The notes below the pieces were generated by a model. That model did no database searches. It had not been told where the DNA came from and saw only the letters and a program-made list of their open reading frames with translations. A stretch of 64,000 bases of DNA from Spinacia oleracea (lineage: Eukaryota > Streptophyta > Magnoliopsida > Caryophyllales > Amaranthaceae), in contig NC_079489.1 of the NCBI RefSeq assembly GCF_020520425.1, forward strand, positions 19,182,001-19,246,000. Reading direction: 5' to 3'. Below, piece after piece: positions 44,336 through 54,616 of the stretch. The position numbers were made by a program, and so were the translations under genes. Position 1 is the first letter of the stretch. Each line of letters starts with the position of its first letter.

Positions 44336-46792
44336 TCACTGCTTGGAGCTAGGGCTCGTCATAGCTTGTTTGTAAGTCGCAGGTTCATCACTTTCAAGTA
44401 ATAGAACGTCATAGCTCTCGTTCGTCAAAATACCTAAGTACCTTTCCGGTTGAGATCTATATCTTTGCGATCTACGCGGGGTAAAATTTCTAGATTGACC
44501 ATGATTCTCACCAGATTCTTCTAAAGATCTCTGAGTTTCATCCTGAATGTCATCTTGAGCATTCTCTAGAGTTTGTTGTTCGACTCGAATTTCTTCGAGG
44601 TCTACTTTTCTCCCACTTGTCATTTTGGAAATGTGATCTTTCTCCAAAAAGACACCATCTCGAGCAACAAATACCTTGTTCTCAGATGTATTGTAGAAGT
44701 AATACCCCTTTGTTTCCTTTGGATAGCCCACAAGGATACATTTGTCAGATTTTGGATGAAGTTTGTCTGAAGTTAATCGTTTGACGTATACTTCACATCC
44801 CCAAATCTTAAGAAAAGACACATTTGGAGGCTTTCCAAACCATAACTCGTATGGAGTCTTTTCGACATCTTTAGACGGAGCTCTATTTATAGTGAGTGCA
44901 GCTGTATTTAGTGCATGTCCCCAAAATTCTAATGGAAGTTCGGCCTGACCCATCATTGACCTGACCATGTCTAGCAAGGTTCTGTTCCTCCGTTCCGACA
45001 CACCGTTCCATTGTGGTGTTCCAGGAGGAGTCAATTCTGATAGAATTCCACATTCTTTCAGATGGTCATCAAATTCATAGCTCAGATATTCACCGCCTCT
45101 ATCAGACCGCAGTGCCTTTATCTTCTTGCCTAATTGATTCTCTACTTCACTCTGAAATTCCTTGAATTTGTCAAAGGATTCAGACTTATGCTTCATTAGG
45201 TAGACATAACCATACCTACTGAAGTCATCAGTGAAAGTGATAAAGTAGCTGAAACCACCTCTAGCTTTTGTACTCATTGGTCCACATACATCTGTATGGA
45301 TTAAACCCAATAGTTCATTTGCTCTTTCTCCAACTTTAGAGAAAGGTTGCTTTGTCATTTTGCCAAGTAAACATGATTCACATTTACCATAATCCTCTAA
45401 GTCAAATGGTTCTAGAATTCCTTCATTTTGAAGTCTTTCTAAGCGTTTCAAGTTTATATGGCCTAATCGACAATGCCACAGATAGGTGAGATCTGAATCA
45501 TTCATTTTGGCCTTTTTGGTATTTATGTTATATACTTGTTTGTCATGATCTAATAAATAAAGTCCATTGACTAATCTAGCAGATCCATAAAACATCTCTT
45601 TAAAATAAAACGAACAACTATTGTCTTTTATTAAAAAGGAAAATCCCTTAGCATCTAAGCAAGAAACTGAAATGATGTTTTTAGTAAGACTTGGAACATG
45701 GAAACATTCTTCCAGTTCCAAAACTAGCCCGGAGGGCAACGACAAATAGTAAGTTCCTACAGCTAATGCAGCAATCCGTGCTCCATTTCCCACTCGTAGG
45801 TCGACTTCACCCTTGCTTAACTTTCTACTTCTTCTTAGTCCCTGTGGATTGGAACATAAGTGTGAGCCACAACCAGTATCTAATACCCAAGAAGTTGAAT
45901 TAGCAAGTATACAGTCTATAACGAAAATACCTGAAGATGGAACGAGTGTTCCGTTCTTCTGATCTTCCTTTAGCTTTGGACATTCTCTTTTGTAATGGCC
46001 TATTCCATCACAATAAAGACAGCTTGATGTGGACTTGTCCTGCTTTGATTTAGCATTGCCCTTGGACTTTCCACCTTTCTTGAACGGTCTCCTTCTAGCC
46101 TTGAGTAAATCTCTGGCTTCACAGTCCAGTATTATTTCAGCCTTTCTGACAAGGTGAACAAATTCTGCAACTGTTTCTTCTCTTGGTTCACTTAGGTATA
46201 GTTGCTTGAAGCGACCAAACCCACTGTGTAGTGAATTGAGCAAGATAGAGACTGCCATCCTTTCGCTTATTGGTGTTCCTAGTAGACTTAGGCGATCAAA
46301 GTATGAACGCATAAGATCCACATGGAACCTCAGTGGGACGCCTACCCTCTGTTTAGTGCGAAGGAGCTGAACATGTGTTTCTTGGACCTCCATCCTATAA
46401 CACCTGTTGGGAGAACTAACCTTTAGACCAGACATTGATTCAATCAACTCATGGACGTTCAGGTCCCTGTCCTCCGTGCTTCCACGACAGATATCCCTCA
46501 GATTCTTGATGAGCGTAAAAGGTTCATAGGCTACAAACCTTTTAGCCCAATCATCAGGGATATTGTTCAGCATGAGACTCATAACCTTTTTGAGATCCGC
46601 ATCCCAGGCGTAAAATCTCTCAGGGGTCATGTCTCTGGCATAGTAGCTTGGCATGGGATGTGACAGTACATACTCAAGTCCATTGAGTTTGACTATTTCA
46701 ACTAGCTTAGCTTCCCATTCAAGAAAATTTGCCAGGTTCAGCTTGACCATAAGCTCAGAACCCATGATGATGCTTTGATTGTTGTTTGCCAT
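44336..46792 (-). CDS. Copia-1 Gag - protease - integrase, ended by a premature stop
   Basis: From MANNNQSIIMGSELMVKLNL. In order: Gag (NLANFLEWE...), zinc knuckle CLYCDGIGHYKREC, protease active site WVLDTGCGSHL, pre-integrase HCRLGHINLKRL...CESC, and the integrase core with IHTDVCGP, LRSDRGGEY and NGVSERRNRTLLD (the D, D and E residues). It ends MTSPSSKQ-stop. The TGA falls where the family has Trp (KQW.EAM.SE...), so one base change ended a formerly single gag-pol frame. An in-frame ATG 26 codons further upstream is less likely. Lineage within Copia is not assigned. Confidence 0.92.
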   Translation of the reverse strand: MANNNQSIIMGSELMVKLNLANFLEWEAKLVEIVKLNGLEYVLSHPMPSYYARDMTPERFYAWDADLKKVMSLMLNNIPDDWAKRFVAYEPFTLIKNLRDICRGSTEDRDLNVHELIESMSGLKVSSPNRCYRMEVQETHVQLLRTKQRVGVPLRFHVDLMRSYFDRLSLLGTPISERMAVSILLNSLHSGFGRFKQLYLSEPREETVAEFVHLVRKAEIILDCEARDLLKARRRPFKKGGKSKGNAKSKQDKSTSSCLYCDGIGHYKRECPKLKEDQKNGTLVPSSGIFVIDCILANSTSWVLDTGCGSHLCSNPQGLRRSRKLSKGEVDLRVGNGARIAALAVGTYYLSLPSGLVLELEECFHVPSLTKNIISVSCLDAKGFSFLIKDNSCSFYFKEMFYGSARLVNGLYLLDHDKQVYNINTKKAKMNDSDLTYLWHCRLGHINLKRLERLQNEGILEPFDLEDYGKCESCLLGKMTKQPFSKVGERANELLGLIHTDVCGPMSTKARGGFSYFITFTDDFSRYGYVYLMKHKSESFDKFKEFQSEVENQLGKKIKALRSDRGGEYLSYEFDDHLKECGILSELTPPGTPQWNGVSERRNRTLLDMVRSMMGQAELPLEFWGHALNTAALTINRAPSKDVEKTPYELWFGKPPNVSFLKIWGCEVYVKRLTSDKLHPKSDKCILVGYPKETKGYYFYNTSENKVFVARDGVFLEKDHISKMTSGRKVDLEEIRVEQQTLENAQDDIQDETQRSLEESGENHGQSRNFTPRRSQRYRSQPERYLGILTNESYDVLLLESDEPATYKQAMTSPSSKQ

Positions 46793-49268
46793 ATTAAAAA
46801 CTACAATTGAAAAGAATAAACAAATAAATAACCATTCACAGTTTCTCTTAATAAACTTAAATCCTAGCATACATGCATAATTTAATGTTTATTAAGCATT
46901 TTATTCAAGTTATGTGTTCCGGCAGGTGTGAATAAAATGATTCCAAGATCCTAAAATCATTGAAGAACTAAGCACAGTTTGTCGACTTAATCCTAAAACA
47001 TCTTAGGTAAGCAAAAGCCTTTTGCTAATAGTCTAGAAACTATTCTTGGTTGATAGGTACGTCTAAGAACTTATTAGGTAAACCTATCGATTTTGCCACG
47101 ACATAAAAGGACTCCTTACTTATATCGTTGAGTTTCACCAAAACTAACATGTACTCACAATTATTTGTGTACCTTGCCCCTTTAGGACCAATAAGTAACA
47201 CCTCGCTGAGCGAAAACTATTACTAGATTGATGTAAAGGATATCCAAGCAAGTGTATATTTTGGCATGGCACCTTTTAACTCAATTTTTAAGTTTGGAAC
47301 TTAAGGCTCTTACTATGTTGGTTAGATTTTAAGTGAACTAAAATCCTTAATCATGCAACATAATCAAGCCACAATCTTATGCATAATTAAGACATATTTA
47401 AAGCAATAAATAACTTAAAGCATGCATAAGATAAATGTGATCTAGTATGGCCCGACTTCATCTTGAAGCTTTGACTTCAAAGTCCGTCTTGAAAATCTCC
47501 GTGGGAGGCACCATTTTCTTCAAATAGGATAAGCTATAATTAAAACTAATTACAACTATTTGATGGTACGCAGACCATATTTGAATTTGAAAAACAACTT
47601 TGGTACTTTAGACCAATTACATTCAAATTAATGGTACGCAGACCATATTTTCTATCCTATTTGGGCCATACTAGTCACTTCATAACCTGCAAAACAGTAC
47701 ATATACAATATATACCATTCACCCATTCATTATCATGAATGGCCCACATAGCTGGTTAGTTAAAACACATTATGCATCACGTAAACATTTGCAGCAATTA
47801 ATCAAGGGCACCAATAATCTACCAATTATTCAGTCCTTATTAATTCTAATCAAGTTGTTTTAACCTTAAGGATTTGTAGACCTAATCAAGAGTTTATGAC
47901 TAAAAGGGCTCCCACTTAAACCAATAAATTCATATGCTTTACTAATTTTAAACATAAAAATGTATTTCTAGTCTAACCGGAAACATACAAATTTAATTAA
48001 AATTTAAAGCTCATATAAATTTATAATTGAATCCAAAAAGTTTAATTTAATTTCAGTCGTATTTAAATTAATTCATGATTTTAATTTTAGTAAAATAATT
48101 AGAATAAATAAAATTTATTATAATTACAATATTCAAAATTTAAATCCAAGAAAATAATTTAAATTATTAATTTTAAAATTAATTAAAATTACGTGAACTG
48201 AAAATTTCAAATTAAACATTCAAAACGATCTAATCGCAACGCAAACACCCTACGCATCGCACGCCCATGGGCCACACGCACACAGCCATCGCTGGCCATG
48301 TGCGCGCAGCCCATGCGCTCGTCGCATAGCTGCTGCATCTTCCTATCGCAAGCCATCGCACAAGTGGTGCTCGCTGCGCGCGCGCCAGCGCTCGACGTAC
48401 GCGAGCCATCGCTCGCTGTGCGCGCTCGCCAGCGCTTGCTGCGCGCGCTCCAACGCTTGATGCACGCGAGCCATCGCTCGCTGTGCGCGAGCAATTGCGC
48501 GCTGCGCGCGATCAGCGTTGGGCGCAGCGCTCGTGGCACGCGAGCTTGCGCTCGCTGCGCGCGAGGCTGCGCGCGCTTGCGCGAGGCAGTGCGCGTTGTG
48601 GCGCAGCTCGCTTGCTGCCCACACGCGACTGCCATGCCTTGCCTTCGCCCATGCCCATTCATCCATAGCTCGTGGCCCACGACACAAGGCAGGGCTGCTG
48701 CCTTGTGCTCGTGCACCATGCCCCTGCTCATTGCATTCGTGCCGCACGGGCGACGAGCTCCCTTGCTCGTCGTCGCATGCCCGCACTATACAACACCCCT
48801 TAAGGGTAACACGAAGCGTCCATTGCTTTGTGCGTGCAAGTTATATGAACGAATCGCATAAAATTTAAAATTTATATTTAAAATTAATGACAAATTAATA
48901 AATTAATATTAATTTCACAATTTTAGGGCGAAAAATCGAAAATTTATTATTCAATTGATTTCCGATTATCATGGATTCAAGCCTAGGTCATAAAAATTTA
49001 AAATTTATCATAAATTTACAATTTTTATGGTGGTTTTTAATCATAGGTTTCTAATTAAATTATAATTAATTATGAAAATCAAATTAATTCTAAATTATTC
49101 TAATTTTCAACAAATTAATCATAATTACAAATTAGATTGCATAATTAACAAGGCTAGGCATTCAAACTTGTTAAACATATACAGTAGGTCAATCAAAAAT
49201 TCAAGATTTATCAACAAGAATCGCAAATATTTAATTTAACATCTTAAATTTACGAAATTTTGCATTCG
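46793..49268 (-). other. Copia-1 leader, truncated at its 5' end
   Basis: About 2.5 kb of AT-rich leader. The word GGTACGCAGACCATATT occurs twice (about 47565 and 47634) and recurs in Copia-2. A GC island of about 560 bases (48230-48800) is built of CGCTCGCTGYGCGCG-like words. The leader stops at 49268 without the primer-binding site that Copia-2 has. Confidence 0.75.
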
Positions 49269-49269
49269 A

Positions 49270-49373
49270 GTTAGGAATGTCGTGTTTCAGATGGGAGGTT
49301 TAAAAGCCCCAGGTCCGGATGGTGTTCCTGCCATTTTCCTCCAAAAGGTGTGGGAGATTGTTGGTGGAGATGT
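49270..49373 (+). repeat. Second copy of the host flank (LINE) inside the Copia-1 complex
   Basis: These 104 bases repeat 36801-36904 with one difference, and end in the same GATGT as the true insertion site. They stand where leader and primer-binding site should be. Confidence 0.9.
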
Positions 49374-50737
49374 TGTTAGGTTATGATACATATGACAATT
49401 CATAAATCATGCGGAAAAAACCATTAAGCCAGGAATACATATTATTTACACATAATCATATAGCATAATTTAGATGCATACTCTTTGTTGCGTGCCTTCC
49501 CTAGCTGCGCCCGAACCGAACAAGAACAAGTCTTTAGGACTCCAAGTGTCGTCCCTCCGTAGATAGTCCACAGCACGTCCGAATCCGCCTTATGATTGAC
49601 CAACTAGAATCGCCCTTAAGGTACTATTATTTTCGGCTAAATGGGCAAGAGTTATGGCTGATTTTTCTGCTTAAAAATCCTAGTTTTGAATACTTGAAAA
49701 CTTGTGTATAAATAATGACCCCTAGGCCCTTATTTATAGAGGTATGGAAAAGGAATTGTAATCCTACTAGGATGTGGATTTGTTAATTAGAACTTTATTA
49801 GGACTCTAAATAACAAAGCAATTCTAATAAGATTAGGATTTTAATCTTCGCACGAATCCCAATAGAATTAGGATTTCCGGCATACGCATCGCACAAGCCG
49901 TGCACCCGCGCAGGCCTTGCGGCCCACGACAAGCGCACAGCCCATGTGCGGTGCTGCGTGCGCGCGCGCGCCCTTGGCTGGGCCTGGCCTTGCGCTGGGC
50001 CTGGTCGAGGCGTGCGTTGCGTGCGGCTCGCTGGGCGATGGCCTGGCTTCGTGCTGGGCCTTCGTCTAGCGGGCCTCGTCCGATGCTAATTCGTACGATA
50101 CGCTTCCGATTAAATTCCCGATTCCGGAATTCATTTCCGATACGAACAACATTTAATATTTCCGATTCCGGAATTAATTTCCGTTTCGAACAAATATTTA
50201 ATATTTCCGTTTCCGGAATTATTTTCCGATTCCGATAATATTTCCGTTTCTGACAATATTTCCGTTTCCGGCAATATTTCCGATTCCGGCAATATTTCCA
50301 TTTCCGATAATATTTTCCGATACGTACCATGTTTCCGTTTCCGGCAACATCTACGACTTGGATAATATTTATATTTCCGATACGATCCATATTTCCGTTT
50401 CCGGCAATATCATCGTTTCCGGAGTATTCATTTCTTGCCTGTGACGATCTCAGCTCCCACTGAAACCAAGATCCGTCGATTCCGAATATCCATAGATGGA
50501 GTATTTAATGCCATTAAATACTTGATCCGTTTACGTACTATTTGTGTGACCCTACGGGTTCAGTCAAGAGTAAGCTGTGGATTAATATCATTAATTCCAC
50601 TTGAACTGAAGCGGCCTCTAGCTAGGCATTCAGCTCACTTGATCTCACTGAATTATTAACTTGTTAATTAATACTGAACCGCATTTATTAGACTTAACAT
50701 AGAATGCATACTTGGACCAAGGGCATTATTTCCTTCA
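49374..50737 (-). repeat. LTR of Copia-1 (second copy, flanked by host DNA on both sides)
   Basis: Same length (1364 bp) as 36905-38268. GATGT at 49369-49373 and 50738-50742 on either side makes it look by itself like a solo LTR. Confidence 0.92.
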
Positions 50738-51088
50738 GATGTTACTAGGGAGGTTCTTTATTTTTTCTCTTCAGGGTATATCCTGCAAGAATGGAATCGT
50801 ACTCTCATTTCTCTTGTTCCAAAAGTCGATTTTCCACATAAGCCTTCTCTATTTCGACCTATAAGTCCTTATAATGTTATCTACAAGATAATCTCCAAAT
50901 GCCTCACAAATAGAATGAAGTTAATTTTGTATAATTTAATTGGGCCATTTCAGAATGCTTTTGTCCCTAAGAGGCTCATGGGGGACAACTATCTTTTGGC
51001 AAATGAAATAATCACTTACATTAAACGCTAGAAGAAGGGTTAAAATAGGATGGAAGTTCTCAAAGTTGATATGAATAAAGCCTATGAT
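50738..51088. repeat. Right arm of large inverted duplication, part 2
   Basis: Complement of 27619-27970. It is the outer end of the right arm, displaced 13.8 kb by the Copia-1 complex. Confidence 0.88.
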
Positions 51089-51146
51089 AGAGTGCGTTTG
51101 GAATGTATGGAATGGCTACTTAATACGATGAGTTTCCCAGCTAAAT
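50738..51146 (+). pseudogene. LINE RT remnant, right-arm copy, part 2
   Basis: It continues the frame of part 1: RDVLYFFSSGYILQEWNRT (shifted), LVPKVDFPHKPSLFRPIS, NAFVPKRLMGDNYLLANEII and EVLKVDMNKAYDRV, the RT blocks up to the KLDM.KAYDRV motif. It extends about 58 bases beyond the left arm's outer end, then joins Copia-2 sequence abruptly at 51146/51147. Frameshifts and stops throughout. Confidence 0.85.
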
Positions 51147-51479
51147 AAGATCCTACGGCTAATGCAGCAATCCGTGCTCCATTTCCCACGCGTAGATCCA
51201 TCTCTCCTTTATCAAGCCTTCTACTTCTCCTTAGTCCCTGCGAATTGGAACATAAGTGTGAGCCACAACCAATATCTAATACCCAAGAACTAGAATTAGC
51301 AAGATTACAATGTATAACATACATACCTGAAGGAGAAGCAACGTTTCCGTCCTTCTTCTCTTCCTTTAGTTTAGGGAAATCTTGCTTGTAATGACCAATT
51401 TCATACAATTGAAGCATTGCGATGTTGAAGGAGAAGCATTTTTCCTCATCTTGCTCTTGGAAGGTGCCAGTTGCCCTCC
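51147..51479 (-). pseudogene. Copia-2 end of Gag and protease start
   Basis: The frame shows a decayed zinc knuckle (YEIGHYKQDFPKL) and the protease site in the form SSWVLDIGCGSHLCSN, with Ile replacing the Thr of the usual DTG. It ends at AVGSY where LINE sequence begins; Copia-1 has the same block (AVGTY). Confidence 0.85.
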
Positions 51480-53499
51480 GGGCACTACAAGAAAAAGGGG
51501 TTATAGCAACGCCCTTTTATGCAACAGTTTTACTGGTGTTGCTATAGCCACCCTATTGCAACAGTTAAATAATTATTCATTTGAGTAAGCTTTGACATTA
51601 GAAAAGTGTTGCTGTAGAAAATTATAGCAACGGTTGTGGATTATAAATATTTTATTGTAACAGTTTGTATTATTTTTTGTTTTTTTTAGTTTTCTAAGAG
51701 ATATTGCAACACTTCTTGGTCAAGAACATTAAAAATAAAAATTAGGTTAAAAACATTAAAAATAAAATTTTGGCTAAATTTTTCAATAGAGGTCTACTCC
51801 GTATTTGTTTTTCTTCCTCCCTCCCACGTACGACATACAGTTTTCTCCCTAAACCCTTCTTCTTCGTTCACTTTTTTCTATCCTCTTCGTCCTCTTTCAA
51901 ATTTTTCATCTTCATTCTTTCAAACATGGGAATTGGAGAATGGGTATGTACACAGGCGATTTGATATTTAAATTGGCGATTGGCCTCTGAATTGGAGTTT
52001 CGAAAAATTAGTGATTGGCGTTCCAAATTGGAGAAGTACAAGGTTTGTTTAAATATTTCTCTTCAGGTTTGGTCTTAAATTTCCCAATTTAAGTTGTATT
52101 TTATATTGTTAATAGACTATAGCTGGAGATTTATGTGTGGTTTTAAGGCTTAAATTAGGGTTTCTTAATAAGTGAATTATTATGATTTGATTTTTATGAA
52201 TATCCTTGTTCTGGCGATTTGATTTTTTAAATCTGATTCCAGAATTAATTTTGAATTTCCTATGTATGTAATTTTAGTTCTATTGTCTTTACCCTACACG
52301 CTTGTATTCATGGTCATCCTGGATATGTAATTTTGAGAATGTAATCTGTTCATTTGTATACTTTAATTAGGGAATTTTTTTTGTTGAGTCCAGAATGTCA
52401 ATCAAGTGTATGACCTTGATGCTTTTAGGTCAATAGAAATTTCTTTCTGTTCTTGAATCTCCTTTTTATTCTTCTAATTTATGAACTTGTTAGAATTTTT
52501 GAGCATGCTAATTTCTCTGAAATGCCAAAAACTATGGGTAGACTTGATGAATGTTTATAGTAAAATGATTGATTTTGGTAAATTTATGTTCTGATAGTTG
52601 GGCACCTACTATGTATAAGATTATGAGTATCTTCGTGCTGCCACTTATTAGTTGATGTTTACTATTTTGATTGGTTATTTTCTTAGAAGTTATGCTTAAA
52701 TATCTTATTTTTTGTCAAGTTATGTTGGTGGAGGTTTACTCCACCTGAAGTGAATTTTGTTGAAAAAGCCATCTTTGTATTTGTCAAAAACATCTTTTGA
52801 CATGTTTCCTTTTTTCCCATAGTCCATCTTTAGTTTTTTATTTTAAGTAAAACATGTCTGTAGCAGTATTGCAATATTAGACTGTCCTCGGTGATTTATA
52901 ACTTCATGTAAAAAGTTCCACAACCCTGACTGGATCTACCAGGGACCTGTTTTTTCTTCTTTTCCTTTTTGCAACAAGACTCAAATGATGTTTCTGTTTG
53001 TTTGTTCCAGGGGGGTCTTATAGTTTTTGTTAAAAAATAGATATATCATTATCTCGTTATTGTCTCTTTTCGTCCCTCTCTCCCTTGGATATGGTCCTCG
53101 GTGTTTTATTTTCTAGCTTGACCTTATTAGCAGCCACGGCATCCATTTCATCTTCAAAATTTACTCTTGCATTTTTGAGGTTTGAGACACGAACCAAGGA
53201 ACACCTATATATTAACAAAGAGCTTGAGTGATCTTGCCTGTATGAGAGTCTGTACATTCTCTTCCATAGTTGAATATAACATCTTCTCCAGCAGTACCAA
53301 ATGAACATTTCTTATAGCAGCCTTGTTCTTTGTACTTCAGTTAACAACCTCCATCTTACCGTCCGCTTTTTCTTCTAGTGTCTAAAAAAATTGAGCTCAC
53401 AGCTCATAGTAACAGCTCCAGCATTTATGCTGACAGCCAGCAGTTACCGAGTGCTTGAACAACTCTCAGATGTTCTTCCTCAGTACCTGAAGCCAAAAC

Positions 53500-53863
53500 T
53501 CCCCCTCCAAAACAAGAGTAGCAGCATGAGAGACACCATCCACACCTTGGATAGCTTCATCAAAGCTTCCTTCCACCATCAAATCAGCTTTGACGATTCT
53601 GACTTTCTCTTTAGCTCCCTACATTTCCCATAAAAATCCCACCTTCTCAACATTTATGTTCCCATAATTTTGTTAACTGACATGTATGATTTGTAAAAAA
53701 GTATAGTGCGTCTAGAATAAATATCATACAAATATAGATGTGTTAGGGAGTTATGAACCTGGGTTTCGGACAGTGACAACTACAGTATGTCCCTTCAGAG
53801 CAGTGATTCTACCAAGTTTGCTGCTATGAGCCCTGTATCTCCACTCACACAATATACCGGCAT
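53500..53863 (-). pseudogene. Captured NAD(P)-dependent reductase fragment (CCR/DFR superfamily, TKPR2-like)
   Basis: Exon 1 (53863-53759) begins MPVYCVSGDTGLIAANLVES, matching the family's Rossmann start (CVTGGTGFIA...LVKSLL). After a frameshift it reads KGHTVVVTVRNP and ends at a GT donor. Exon 2 (from 53618, after ATGTAG) reads [20 protein letters not shown] and GVDGVSHAA, the family block ADL..EGSFDEAV.GVDGVFHTASP. The Gly-rich NAD(P) motif is damaged (GGTG to GDTG) and the rest of the enzyme is missing. Order and intron position are retained, so it was captured as genomic DNA. Confidence 0.72.
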
Positions 53864-54359
53864 CTTGATCTAAATGCTGGTGATGCCTTCCTAATTCCTA
53901 TAAAGTTATTTATGTTCATCAAATATGATTTGGTCAGGTATATATGTCATTATCTTGGCATTCTTATACCATTATTTTTTATTTTTAAAGGTTTAGACTA
54001 ATTATATTTATATGTATAGTTTACACGAGTAGGTTGATCAATCAAACGATACGCAAAGGACTCCATACCAGTCTATGTTAAATATGACACAAAAGAGTTC
54101 ACAGCATCATTTAATTTTGAAATGAAAATGAGATCTTATACTATGTTTTGTGTATTGTGGTTGACAGAAGAAACAATTCCTCCAGTTCTCACCTAGATGA
54201 AAATCATGAGATAGAGATGGCAGGCCAGGTCAGAGACTTATAGATGGGTATATATGTTAAAAGTATCAAAGATATGGCCTGGGCTTGCTCTGAACCAAGA
54301 GATGATCGGTACTCGAGGTTTATGGTTAAAAGGTCTTTCTCTTGCCCTTCTAATTTGTA

Positions 54360-54616
54360 CTTCCTCCATTTTTTAATAATTGCACCATCTTGGTTTTAGC
54401 ACTATTCACATATTCTTATATAGTTATTTTTTGTGATTTATATGTAAGGAAAAATATATTCATGTGGGATCTTGTTAGATTCGTCTCGAAATATACTTTC
54501 AAATTATCAAATTTTTATAACTTTTTAAAATGTATAATGAGAGATATTAGTGGTTAAAATAGTGCATTGGCAAGCGTGAAATCACAGATGGTGCAATTAA
54601 AAAAAAATGGAGGAAG
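54360..54616. mobile_element. Stowaway-like MITE nested in the CACTA element
   Basis: Ends CTTCCTCCATTTTTTAATAATTG and its near-complement (CAATTAAAAAAAAATGGAGGAAG), both shown in part here, are flanked by TA. Confidence 0.82.

Larger units (their letters stand above)
36905..50737 (-). mobile_element. Copia-1: Ty1/copia LTR retrotransposon complex
   Basis: Read on the minus strand. The two 1364-bp LTRs are bounded by TG...CA, with the 5-bp duplication GATGT before 36905 and after 50737. Between them lie the PPT, a broken gag-pol, a long leader with a GC island and, unusually, a 104-base copy of host flank just before the second LTR in place of a primer-binding site. A 3.7-kb Helitron is nested in the RNase H region. 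Not autonomous. Confidence 0.9.

Noticed and set aside
43065..46663. Plus-strand open frames of 60-86 codons
   Set aside because: Antisense shadows of the Copia-1 gag-pol.
48207..48868. Several overlapping Ala/Arg-rich open frames of 110-190 codons
   Set aside because: They lie on both strands in the GC island of the Copia-1 leader. Low-complexity composition keeps all frames open; no start context or homology.
27619..51088. Inverted duplication as an assembly artefact
   Set aside because: Different transposon insertions, with their own target duplications, on each arm and many small differences make a false mirror copy unlikely; long reads would still be decisive.
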